DNA of 22,455 nt from Ruminococcus sp. UBA7158 (lineage in GTDB: Bacteria; Bacillota; Clostridia; Oscillospirales; Ruminococcaceae), in NCBI GenBank assembly GCA_002491605.1, contig DKWG01000071.1, positions 1-22,455 on the forward strand, read 5' to 3'. Positions 6,780-13,732 of the stretch are shown piece after piece (positions within the stretch are counted from its first letter, which is position 1; each line of letters starts with the position of its first letter). Both the position numbers and the translations under genes were made by a program. The notes under the pieces are model-generated. The model did no database searches. It was not told the DNA's origin and saw only the letters and a list, made by a program, of their open reading frames with translations.

Positions 6780-8576
6780 ATGCTGTTTGGAAAACACATC
6801 AACAGATACTACATTAAATATGCTCCGAGACTGCTGTTAGGAATAGTTGCGCTGATTGTCGTCGACTATTTGCAGCTGATTGTACCGGAGCTTTACCAAA
6901 TGACTGTTAACGGTATAAACAACTCCACGGTTCTCGGCTCAGACGGAGTGCTTTATCAGTTTAACATGGATTTTCTCCTTGATAAAATCTGCCTGCCGAT
7001 GATAGGCATTATTGTCGGCATGGTTTTCGGAAGATTTCTTTGGAGAATCTGCTTCTTCGGCGCAGGAATCAAAGCCGAAACCGATTTAAGGAGCAGGATG
7101 TTTGACCACTGCAAGGAGCTATCGCAGGAATATTATCAGAAAAACAAGGTCGGAAACCTGATGTCGCTGTTTACAAACGACTTGGAAACCGTTCAGGACT
7201 GCTTCAGCTCAGGTGTTTTGATGTTCTGCGACGCCTTGTTTTTAGGTCTTTTAGCCCTTGTGAAAATGGTCAATATGAACCTTGTTTTAGCTCTTTTGTC
7301 GCTCATACCGCTCGTTTTACTTCTTTTAATAGGACTGACGATAGGAAAATACATGACTGTAAAGTGGGAGACACGCCAAGAGGCATTTTCAAAGCTTTCT
7401 GACTTTTCACAGGAAAGCTTCGGCGGCATTGCTGTTATAAAAGCATTTGTCAAAGAGGGCAAGGAGCTTGTGGCATTTAAAAAGCTGAATAAGGAAAACG
7501 AAACTGCAAACGTCGAATATACTAAGCTTTCAACAAAGCTCAATATTTTCGTAACGCTTTTAGTCGAGTCGGTTATATGCGTTATTTTAGGCTACGGCGG
7601 CTTCTTGGTTCACGAAAATGTGTTCAACGCAGGTCAGCTTGTCGAGTATATCGGCTACTTCACGGCTATAGTATGGCCCATTATGGCAGTTTCCGAGCTT
7701 ATCAATATGCACTCTCAGGGCAAGGCGTCGCTCAACAGAATTTCCGAGCTTCTCGACGCTAAAATCGACGTTAAGGACGCAGATACCGTCACCGACATCG
7801 ATGCAATCAGGGGCGACATCGAGTTTAAGCACCTCACATTTAAATACCCCGACGGCGAATTCAACGTTTTAAACGATGTTTCATTTAAAATCAACGCCGG
7901 AGAAAGCGTCGGAATAATCGGAAGAACAGGCTCGGGCAAAACAACCGTCGCCGATTTGATTTTAAGGACATATAACGTCCCCGACGGAACTGTTTTTATC
8001 GACGGAGCAGACATCAACAGTATACCGATTAAAACCGTAAGGAAGTATTCGGCATACGTCCCCCAGGATAATTTCCTGTTCAGCGACACTATAGAAAATA
8101 ACATTTCCTTCGCCTCCGATTCTAAGGAGCAGGCAAAGGTAATAGAGGCGGCAAAAATGTCTTCGGTTCATGAAAACATCGAAGAATTTGCCCTCGGCTA
8201 CAAAACCGTGCTGGGTGAGCGAGGAGTTACGGTTTCAGGCGGACAGAAGCAGCGCATATCTATAGCAAGAGCAATTATGAAGGATGCCTCCATCCTGATT
8301 TTAGACGATTCGGTTTCGGCAGTTGACGTTAAGACCGAAAAGGAGATACTTTCAAATCTCAAGGAGATGCGCCGCGGCAAAACGACTATACTTATAGCCC
8401 ACCGTGTCACAACAATTGAAAACATGGACAAAATAATCTTTATAGATGACGGCAGAGTTTTAGCCGTCGGAAGTCACAACGAGCTTTATAACAGCTGCAA
8501 GGAATACAGACTCACCGTCGACCTGCAGCAGCTCGAATCAAAAGCAAATGAAAGCGGGGTAAATAATAATGCATGA
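6780..8576 (+). CDS. Heterodimeric ABC exporter half-transporter, degenerate-site subunit
   Basis: A 598-residue fusion of six membrane segments (about 15-310) and a nucleotide-binding domain. Walker A is GRTGSGKT at 381-388, the signature is VSGGQ at 485-489, Walker B is LILDD ending at D509-D510, and the switch histidine is in LIAHR. The residue after the Walker B Asp is Asp510 instead of the catalytic Glu. In heterodimeric exporters such as TM287/288 and BmrC/BmrD the same change marks the non-hydrolysing site, and the partner gene downstream supplies the matching altered signature. The stop overlaps the next start by 8 bases, so the two are co-translated. ATG 6780 has AAAGGA 10 bases upstream. 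The exported substrate (drug, lipid or peptide) cannot be told from sequence. Confidence 0.95.
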   Translation: MLFGKHINRYYIKYAPRLLLGIVALIVVDYLQLIVPELYQMTVNGINNSTVLGSDGVLYQFNMDFLLDKICLPMIGIIVGMVFGRFLWRICFFGAGIKAETDLRSRMFDHCKELSQEYYQKNKVGNLMSLFTNDLETVQDCFSSGVLMFCDALFLGLLALVKMVNMNLVLALLSLIPLVLLLLIGLTIGKYMTVKWETRQEAFSKLSDFSQESFGGIAVIKAFVKEGKELVAFKKLNKENETANVEYTKLSTKLNIFVTLLVESVICVILGYGGFLVHENVFNAGQLVEYIGYFTAIVWPIMAVSELINMHSQGKASLNRISELLDAKIDVKDADTVTDIDAIRGDIEFKHLTFKYPDGEFNVLNDVSFKINAGESVGIIGRTGSGKTTVADLILRTYNVPDGTVFIDGADINSIPIKTVRKYSAYVPQDNFLFSDTIENNISFASDSKEQAKVIEAAKMSSVHENIEEFALGYKTVLGERGVTVSGGQKQRISIARAIMKDASILILDDSVSAVDVKTEKEILSNLKEMRRGKTTILIAHRVTTIENMDKIIFIDDGRVLAVGSHNELYNSCKEYRLTVDLQQLESKANESGVNNNA

Positions 8577-10461
8577 GTTTTACCCTCTTCTGGCGGTCGG
8601 TGCAGTAATAGGAGTCTTTTCTCTGATATTCATCATCGCATACCTTGCCATAAAGGATAAAAAGGAAGCGATAGGCTTCGACAGGAACATGACAGACGGC
8701 GAGATATCACGAAGGCTTTTAAAATATGCCAAGCCCTATGCATGGCGGTTTGTATTCGTGATGTTTATCATGCTTATCTCTGTCGCATACGACATTATTG
8801 CGCCGATGCTTGTCGGAGAGATTGAAGGCTTTATCAAAAACGACTTTGAAATGAGTAGGCTCTATGCCTACATAGCCGTTTACGCCGGAATACTTATCAT
8901 TTCAATGATATGCACATACATTCAGGCGATAGTTTTGCAGAAAACAGGTCAAAAAATACTTTCAAACATACGTCAGGATCTTTTTGCGCACATTGAAAGC
9001 CTTTCGCATGAGCAGCTGAACAATATCCCGGTCGGCAAGCTTGTAACAAGAGTTACAAACGACACCAACGCCATTTCAATGATGTTTACAAACATACTTG
9101 TAAACCTTCTTAAAAACATCTTTGTTATCTTAGGCGTTTTAACGGCAATGCTTGCGCTCAATTACGAGCTGACGCTTATGGTTTTGTGCTTTGTTCCGTT
9201 CATCCTGCTGTTTACCGTTATATTCAGAAAATTCTCAAGAAAAGCATACAGAAAGGTAAAGGACGCAACAACCGATATCAATACCTTCACCTCTGAAAAC
9301 CTCTCGGGAATGAAAATAACCCAGATATTCAACCGTGAAGACGTTAAGATGGCAGAATTCGAGCTTAGAAACCAATCGCTGTGCAAGGCTAAGAAGGAGC
9401 AGATTTTTGTCTTCGGCGTATTCAGACCTATAGTTTATATGCTGTATATATCGTCGGTTTTGTGCCTTTTGTATCTTGGCGGACGAGGATATATTAAGGA
9501 CACCGTATTCTTGGGTCAGACCATTAAGAGTGAAACGCTTGTAACGTTTTATATGTACATATCCAAGTTCTTTAACCCCATTCAGAGCCTTGCCGAGCAA
9601 TTCAACTGGCTTCAGTCGGCGTTTGCCTCAGCTGAAAAGATATTCACGGTATTTGACATGGTGCCCACTGTTCAGGACCTGCCCGACGCCGTAGAGCTTG
9701 ATACCTGCGAAGGAAATATTGAGTTTAAAAACGTCTGGTTTGCTTATAAAGATGGCGAGTGGGTGCTCAAGGACGTTTCCTTTACCGTCAAGGCCGGCGA
9801 CACTGTCGCATTTGTCGGCTCTACAGGTTCGGGAAAAACTACGATACTGTCGCTTATCTGCCGAAACTACGACATCCAAAAGGGACAGATTCTTATCGAC
9901 GGCATCGACATTAAGCACATCAAAAAATCAAGCCTGCGCCGCCATTTCGGTCAGATGCTTCAGGATGTATTTTTGTTCTCGGGAACGATACGCTCCAACA
10001 TTGTGCTGCGTGAGGAAAGCTTCAGCGACGAGGAGATTATGTCTGTTGCGGAATATGTCAATGCAGATAAAATAATCAACAAGCTCGACAACGGACTTGA
10101 CGAAGAGGTAAGGGAGCGCGGAAACAACTTCTCAGCCGGTCAGCGTCAGCTTATAAGCTTCGCAAGAACCATAATCCACAAGCCCGAAGTAATGATCTTA
10201 GACGAAGCAACCGCAAACATCGATACCGAGACAGAGGTTTTAATTCAAGATTCCTTGGAAAAGCTGATGAATATCGGAACACTGCTCATTGTTGCTCACA
10301 GGCTTTCGACTATCAGAAAAGCCGACAAGATAATATATCTTTCACACGGCGAGATAATAGAAAGCGGCACACACGAGGAGCTTCTTGAGAAAAAGGGCAA
10401 ATACTATGACCTGTATATGATTCAGTTCGACCGTGAGCAGCTTAATTCCAATCTCAAATAA
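8569..10461 (+). CDS. Heterodimeric ABC exporter half-transporter, catalytic-site subunit
   Basis: A 630-residue ABC exporter half with an additional N-terminal hydrophobic segment (about residues 5-25) and a charged linker before the six-helix domain (about 60-345). Walker A GSTGSGKT is at 417-424 and Walker B VMILDE has the normal catalytic Glu (E546), with the switch His in IVAHR. The signature is FSAGQ (521-525) in place of LSGGQ. Paired with the upstream subunit, this gives one complete site (this Walker A/B with the VSGGQ of the partner) and one degenerate site (partner Asp510 with this FSAGQ). ATG 8569 lies within the end of the upstream gene, with GCGGGG about 10 bases before it. The second gene of the operon and, as far as seen, the last. 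Confidence 0.95.
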   Translation: MHEFYPLLAVGAVIGVFSLIFIIAYLAIKDKKEAIGFDRNMTDGEISRRLLKYAKPYAWRFVFVMFIMLISVAYDIIAPMLVGEIEGFIKNDFEMSRLYAYIAVYAGILIISMICTYIQAIVLQKTGQKILSNIRQDLFAHIESLSHEQLNNIPVGKLVTRVTNDTNAISMMFTNILVNLLKNIFVILGVLTAMLALNYELTLMVLCFVPFILLFTVIFRKFSRKAYRKVKDATTDINTFTSENLSGMKITQIFNREDVKMAEFELRNQSLCKAKKEQIFVFGVFRPIVYMLYISSVLCLLYLGGRGYIKDTVFLGQTIKSETLVTFYMYISKFFNPIQSLAEQFNWLQSAFASAEKIFTVFDMVPTVQDLPDAVELDTCEGNIEFKNVWFAYKDGEWVLKDVSFTVKAGDTVAFVGSTGSGKTTILSLICRNYDIQKGQILIDGIDIKHIKKSSLRRHFGQMLQDVFLFSGTIRSNIVLREESFSDEEIMSVAEYVNADKIINKLDNGLDEEVRERGNNFSAGQRQLISFARTIIHKPEVMILDEATANIDTETEVLIQDSLEKLMNIGTLLIVAHRLSTIRKADKIIYLSHGEIIESGTHEELLEKKGKYYDLYMIQFDREQLNSNLK

Positions 10462-10473
10462 AATCATATTTGA

Positions 10474-10502
10474 TTGACGAACCGAGAATCAAGTGATATA
10501 AT
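10474..10502 (+). promoter_or_regulatory. Strong promoter upstream of the attenuator-like hairpin
   Basis: TTGACG (10474-10479), 17-base spacer, TATAAT (10497-10502), with TG one base before the -10. The predicted start is at about 10509, so the RNA would begin within the 5' arm of the hairpin at 10506-10550. Confidence 0.8.
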
Positions 10503-10505
10503 AAG

Positions 10506-10550
10506 AAAACGGCAGCGTGTGACGATGCAAGCAGCGGCGCTGCCGTTTTT
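10506..10550 (+). terminator. Terminator hairpin; ends the ABC operon and may attenuate the next gene
   Basis: AAAACGGCAGCG pairs perfectly with CGCTGCCGTTTT (12 bp, 20-base loop) and the T tract follows. It is the first terminator after the ABC genes. Because a strong promoter lies just in front of it, it would also end transcripts from that promoter after about 40 bases, making either a small RNA or a conditional leader for the gene at 10610. Confidence 0.85.
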
Positions 10551-10573
10551 AAAGAACACATAACAAGGAAGGA

Positions 10574-10592
10574 GCTTTTGCCGAGCAAAAGC
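10574..10592 (+). promoter_or_regulatory. Hairpin between two Shine-Dalgarno-like sites
   Basis: GCTTTTGC and GCAAAAGC form a perfect 8-bp stem with a CGA loop. The strong AAGGAAGGAG lies directly before it, and a weaker AAAGG directly after it is 12 bases from the ATG at 10610. The hairpin may set which site the ribosome uses. Confidence 0.45.
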
Positions 10593-10609
10593 AAAGGTAA
10601 TATTATAAT

Positions 10610-11371
10610 ATGTCAAACGATATACTCAGCGGCAGAAATGAGCAGGATATTGAACAATCATTTTCAGAAACAGAGGATACCGCACTCAAGCGTTTTCTCA
10701 TGGGCAGCAGAATATACACTATGCTCGCCGCAGCGCTGATTGCCCTTTTAGTATTCATACCGACATTTGCGTCAATAGTAGGAATATATAAAAACGTAAA
10801 CAGCGCTAAAAATTTCATAGATCTGTCGCAGGTGGCTTCGCAGCCTGATTTAAACGGTCAATATGTCAAAGGCTCTGCATATAAGTTCTTGGCAAAGCTC
10901 GGCTACATTGCAGAAACAGAAGCTGCTGCCACACACTATTACTACGCTATGTACCTTGATATAAACGAAGAGCAGGTAGCAGTTTTAGTCGAGGCAGACA
11001 AGCGAGGAGACACTGAAATCGGCGCAGTAATAGACGCCTACTTGGCATACGCTCAAAACCCCGACGCAGGCTACAGAGGCAACATCGTCGAGGTAGAGGG
11101 AAGATTTAAAAATATGTCAAGATCAGAGGAAGAGCTTTTCAATGCCGGCATATCCCAGCTCGGAATCAAGGGACGAACCTTGGGCTACACCTTGAAAATC
11201 GGAAAGTTTCCCACTGCCGGCGACACTGTTGCGTATTGGTTTATAGCCCTTCCCTTCGGAATTGCTACTGTTGTATGTCTTGTACTGTTTATATACGGGC
11301 TTCGCTTGGAGGATAAGCGTGCAAAGGCTAATATGAGTCCTTATCCTTATTTGAATAAGAAAAAGAAGTAA
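10610..11371 (+). CDS. Unrecognised membrane protein with two transmembrane segments
   Basis: A 253-residue protein I do not recognise. A charged N-terminal tail (1-33, rich in Glu and Asp) precedes a hydrophobic helix at about 36-58; a middle region of about 145 residues follows, and a second helix lies at about 205-228 before a basic C-terminal tail ending in KKKK. This predicts both tails inside and the middle domain outside. The middle region has alternating strands and helices, the segment GQYVKGSAYKFLAKLGYIAE, and a tyrosine cluster (THYYYAMY). No catalytic or ligand motif is visible. It has a strong promoter of its own with a hairpin leader and ends at a strong terminator, so it is a single-gene unit. 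Confidence 0.8.
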   Translation: MSNDILSGRNEQDIEQSFSETEDTALKRFLMGSRIYTMLAAALIALLVFIPTFASIVGIYKNVNSAKNFIDLSQVASQPDLNGQYVKGSAYKFLAKLGYIAETEAAATHYYYAMYLDINEEQVAVLVEADKRGDTEIGAVIDAYLAYAQNPDAGYRGNIVEVEGRFKNMSRSEEELFNAGISQLGIKGRTLGYTLKIGKFPTAGDTVAYWFIALPFGIATVVCLVLFIYGLRLEDKRAKANMSPYPYLNKKKK

Positions 11372-11421
11372 CCCGGGATTTGATTTATACCGCATACCCT
11401 TTGATTTGAATATTAAATAAT

Positions 11422-11475
11422 AGTCCGTGTGAAGCAACGATAATTAATACTGTTGCTCCGCACGGACTCTTTTAT
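11422..11475. terminator. Shared terminator of convergent genes
   Basis: AGTCCGTG pairs with CACGGACT, and the inner AGCAAC pairs with GTTGCT. CTTTTATT follows on the plus strand and ATTATTT on the minus strand. It separates the convergent genes ending at 11371 and 11479 and probably serves both. Confidence 0.85.
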
Positions 11476-11478
11476 TAT

Positions 11479-12153
11479 CTATGATATCCTGAAATGTGCG
11501 ATTATCTCATTTGCTCTGGACTCTAAAATGTCCTGTTCATAGCTGAGCTGTACATTTGAGCCGTGATGAATCAGCAAGGGAATGCCCTTTCTGTTGCGCC
11601 TGTCGGACACAACTCCGATATGACCGGGGAATATGACGATATCTCCGCCCTGCCACTCATCCTTTTCGTTCAAATCAGTGGTCAGTTCAATCGCAGTCCT
11701 GCGAAAATATATCAGCAGGTTTCTTACTCTGCGAAAATCTATGTCCTTGTCGACAGCCTCGTTCTCGTAATCATCGGGATGGTCGAGCCTGTCTTGATAA
11801 ACAAGCTCTCTGAGGTCATATCCTGAGCCTAATAGCCCCTGTGCGACGACGTCTGTACACACTCCGTACCCGTCGTCAGGGTACCCTCCTGCGTAATACT
11901 TGCTCTGGTAAATAGGCTTTGTCGCTATGTACGCCCTGACGTTATTTAATATGTCGGTCTGGTCGTCCACTCCGTCGCCGTCCTTATCCACCGAGCTTTT
12001 ATAGGTTTCAATTCCGAAATACTCATTTGAATAGGTCTTTCCGAGCATCGGATTTATTCTGTAAATTAAAAATATAACGATCAGCAGCACCGGTAGTACA
12101 ACAAACAAAATCCATCCTGCCGGCTTGAGTCGATATTTTCGCCTTTTATTCAT
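11479..12153 (-). CDS. DUF1287 family membrane-anchored protein with EF-hand-like loop
   Basis: A 224-residue protein with a basic start, one membrane segment (about 13-31) and an extracytoplasmic domain of the DUF1287 type (YijF-related, thought to share the NlpC/P60 cysteine fold). Family motifs are GVCTDVV with Cys99, DIDFRRVRNLLIYF at about 137-150, and GDIVIFPGHIGVVSD with His178, giving a plausible Cys-His pair. Just before the domain, residues 56-67 (DKDGDGVDDQTD) form a calcium-type EF-hand loop with acidic residues at positions 1, 3, 5 and 12. A role in cell-wall peptide or amide cleavage is plausible by fold but unproven. ATG 12153 has AAGGGG 7 bases upstream, and it has its own promoter at 12199-12227. 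Confidence 0.85.
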   Translation of the reverse strand: MNKRRKYRLKPAGWILFVVLPVLLIVIFLIYRINPMLGKTYSNEYFGIETYKSSVDKDGDGVDDQTDILNNVRAYIATKPIYQSKYYAGGYPDDGYGVCTDVVAQGLLGSGYDLRELVYQDRLDHPDDYENEAVDKDIDFRRVRNLLIYFRRTAIELTTDLNEKDEWQGGDIVIFPGHIGVVSDRRNRKGIPLLIHHGSNVQLSYEQDILESRANEIIAHFRIS

Positions 12154-12198
12154 TTTCTGTCCCCTTAAAACTACTTTGCAGATTTTGTCGACAATATA

Positions 12199-12227
12199 AT
12201 CATATATGATGATTTAACTAAAGTCAA
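12199..12227 (-). promoter_or_regulatory. Promoter of the DUF1287 gene, -10 inside a palindrome
   Basis: TTGACT (12227-12222), 17-base spacer, TATGAT (12204-12199) on the minus strand. The -10 lies in the perfect palindrome ATCATATATGAT (12199-12210), and a second palindrome TTGTCGACAA (12185-12194) covers the expected start point, so a repressor site is possible. Confidence 0.65.
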
Positions 12228-12274
12228 CGAATCTTAGTTAGGTTTAATGAAGGCTTAATAAAGGCTTAAGGTTC

Positions 12275-13582
12275 TTAATCCTCGACGTCAAAGCTTTCTA
12301 AAAGCGACTGCTTTTGCTGCGGCTTTGAGTCTCCGTGACGGACGAATATCATTGTCAGACCGGAAAGAGCCGAGAACACTGCGGCATACGGGAAAAGTGC
12401 GCCGTAGCCCAGTCCGACTACCTTTTCGTCAATTAAAATGCCGGAGAGCATCGGCGTTACAATCTGCGCCGCCATTGTAAAGGAATAATAAAGCCCTGTG
12501 TAACGCCCGATATCCCCAGCCGAGCACATCTCAACAACCATCGGGAATGAATTTACATTTATAGCCGCCCAGCCTATGCCTACTACAGCAAAGAAAAGAT
12601 ACAAAATCGCACTTGCCTCGCCGATGAAAATCAGGGCGGTATAGCATACAGTCATCAAGATGATTCCGCCGATGATAGTTTTCTTTCTGCCGAGCCTTGA
12701 CGATATTATTCCCAAGGGTATAAACGAAATTATTGCGGCAACGGTTGCAACCGTAAGATACAGTGACGACGAGCCTGCATCGATGTTAAATTTATATTCA
12801 AAATACCTTGAAAACGAGGTTGTAACGCCGTTGTATGCGCAATACCACAAAAAAGCAGATACAAGGATGAATATTAAGCTGCGCTTGACGTCCTTCGGAA
12901 GCTTTTCAGTGCCTTTTGTCTTAGGCTTATCGTCGGCCTCATCCTCATATGCTCCGCCCTCTGCAACCGCTCTTTTTTCGTTTACGGTAACGACCATTAT
13001 AACAACACATATCAGCATAAACGCTGCAACGGTCATGAATATCGGAATAAAGCTCTTATATTCCTCGCCGCCGCTTGACGTCGGAACCTTTTTAACCATA
13101 AACATCATCGCAACGGTTGCAAAGATTCCTCCTATGTATCCGACGAGATTGATAACAGCGTTCCCCTTTGAGCGAAGGGGCTTCGGGGTAATATCAGGCA
13201 TATATGCTACTGCCGGCGAACGGTATATGCTCATCGTGACAAGAAGGAGCATTAAAAGAACAAAAAAGCCCCAAAAGCTCTTAGTCTGCGTCATAAACGC
13301 CATTGCCGCCATGATTATAACCGCAGCAAGGGTGCCGAAAAGTATGTAAGGAGTTCGTTTTCCGAGTCTGGTATTAGTTTTATCCGACAGCGAGCCAAAC
13401 AAAGGAAGCATAAAAATCGACAGGATGTTATCCAGTGACATTATGGCATTAGTTGAAAGAGTCGACACTCCAAAGTGATTCTCTAAAATTATAGGTATAA
13501 CCTGGTCATAAAACTGCCAGAATGCGAGAATGGACGCAAACGCCAGACCGATCAAGACTGTTCTTTTTGTGTTCAATTTCAT
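12275..13582 (-). CDS. Major facilitator superfamily transporter, sugar-type
   Basis: A polytopic protein of about 435 residues with 12 predicted membrane segments and a charged central loop (about 205-235). The loop after helix 2 reads FGSLSDKTNTRLGKRTPYI, the form of the MFS A-motif found in sugar transporters of the SLC45/GPH-like groups, and a second such motif GIISSRLGRKKTI starts the C-terminal half. Substrate is not fixed by sequence; uptake of oligosaccharides released by the neighbouring GH30 enzyme is an inference from position only. Two ATGs compete: 13588 is 2 bases after AGGGG, whereas 13582 is 8 bases after it and is preferred. It has its own promoter (13637-13666), and a terminator separates it from the GH30 gene, so the two are not simply one operon. 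Confidence 0.9.
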   Translation of the reverse strand: MKLNTKRTVLIGLAFASILAFWQFYDQVIPIILENHFGVSTLSTNAIMSLDNILSIFMLPLFGSLSDKTNTRLGKRTPYILFGTLAAVIIMAAMAFMTQTKSFWGFFVLLMLLLVTMSIYRSPAVAYMPDITPKPLRSKGNAVINLVGYIGGIFATVAMMFMVKKVPTSSGGEEYKSFIPIFMTVAAFMLICVVIMVVTVNEKRAVAEGGAYEDEADDKPKTKGTEKLPKDVKRSLIFILVSAFLWYCAYNGVTTSFSRYFEYKFNIDAGSSSLYLTVATVAAIISFIPLGIISSRLGRKKTIIGGIILMTVCYTALIFIGEASAILYLFFAVVGIGWAAINVNSFPMVVEMCSAGDIGRYTGLYYSFTMAAQIVTPMLSGILIDEKVVGLGYGALFPYAAVFSALSGLTMIFVRHGDSKPQQKQSLLESFDVED

Positions 13583-13636
13583 ATGCATTTCCCCTTCAAT
13601 TTATACTTCGTTCAGAGTATGCGGCTTCTTTTATTC

Positions 13637-13666
13637 ATTGTATCATTGTCGCGGCAAATAAGTCAA
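13637..13666 (-). promoter_or_regulatory. Promoter of the MFS transporter gene
   Basis: TTGACT (13666-13661) and TACAAT (13642-13637) on the minus strand, with an 18-base spacer. Between it and the start codon ATACT and AGTAT form a short inverted repeat of unknown meaning. Confidence 0.6.
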
Positions 13667-13673
13667 TACATTT

Positions 13674-13715
13674 AAAAAAAGTGTCCCATCGAACATACCG
13701 TCGATGAGACACTTT
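13674..13715 (-). terminator. Terminator of the GH30 gene
   Basis: On the minus strand AAAGTGTCTCATCGA pairs with TCGATGGGACACTTT (15 bp, one wobble pair) and is followed by further T residues, 18 bases after the GH30 stop. A strong intrinsic terminator. Confidence 0.9.
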
Positions 13716-13732
13716 GTTTGTGTAATATAAGC

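Noticed and set aside
10506..10550. Possible fourth hexaloop (AGCGGC, A1 and G4) in the leader at 10530-10541
   Set aside because: Only three base pairs (AGC/GCU) support it, it lies in the 3' part of the terminator, and the sequence outside the loop does not match the other three copies.
12245..12274. Direct repeat AAGGCTTAA x2 after the MFS gene as a terminator
   Set aside because: The copies are direct, not inverted; only a 5-bp stem can be drawn and no T tract follows.
12660..13349. 229-codon plus-strand frame opposite the MFS gene
   Set aside because: It is antisense to an unambiguous 12-helix transporter; the hydrophobic pattern mirrors the sense strand.
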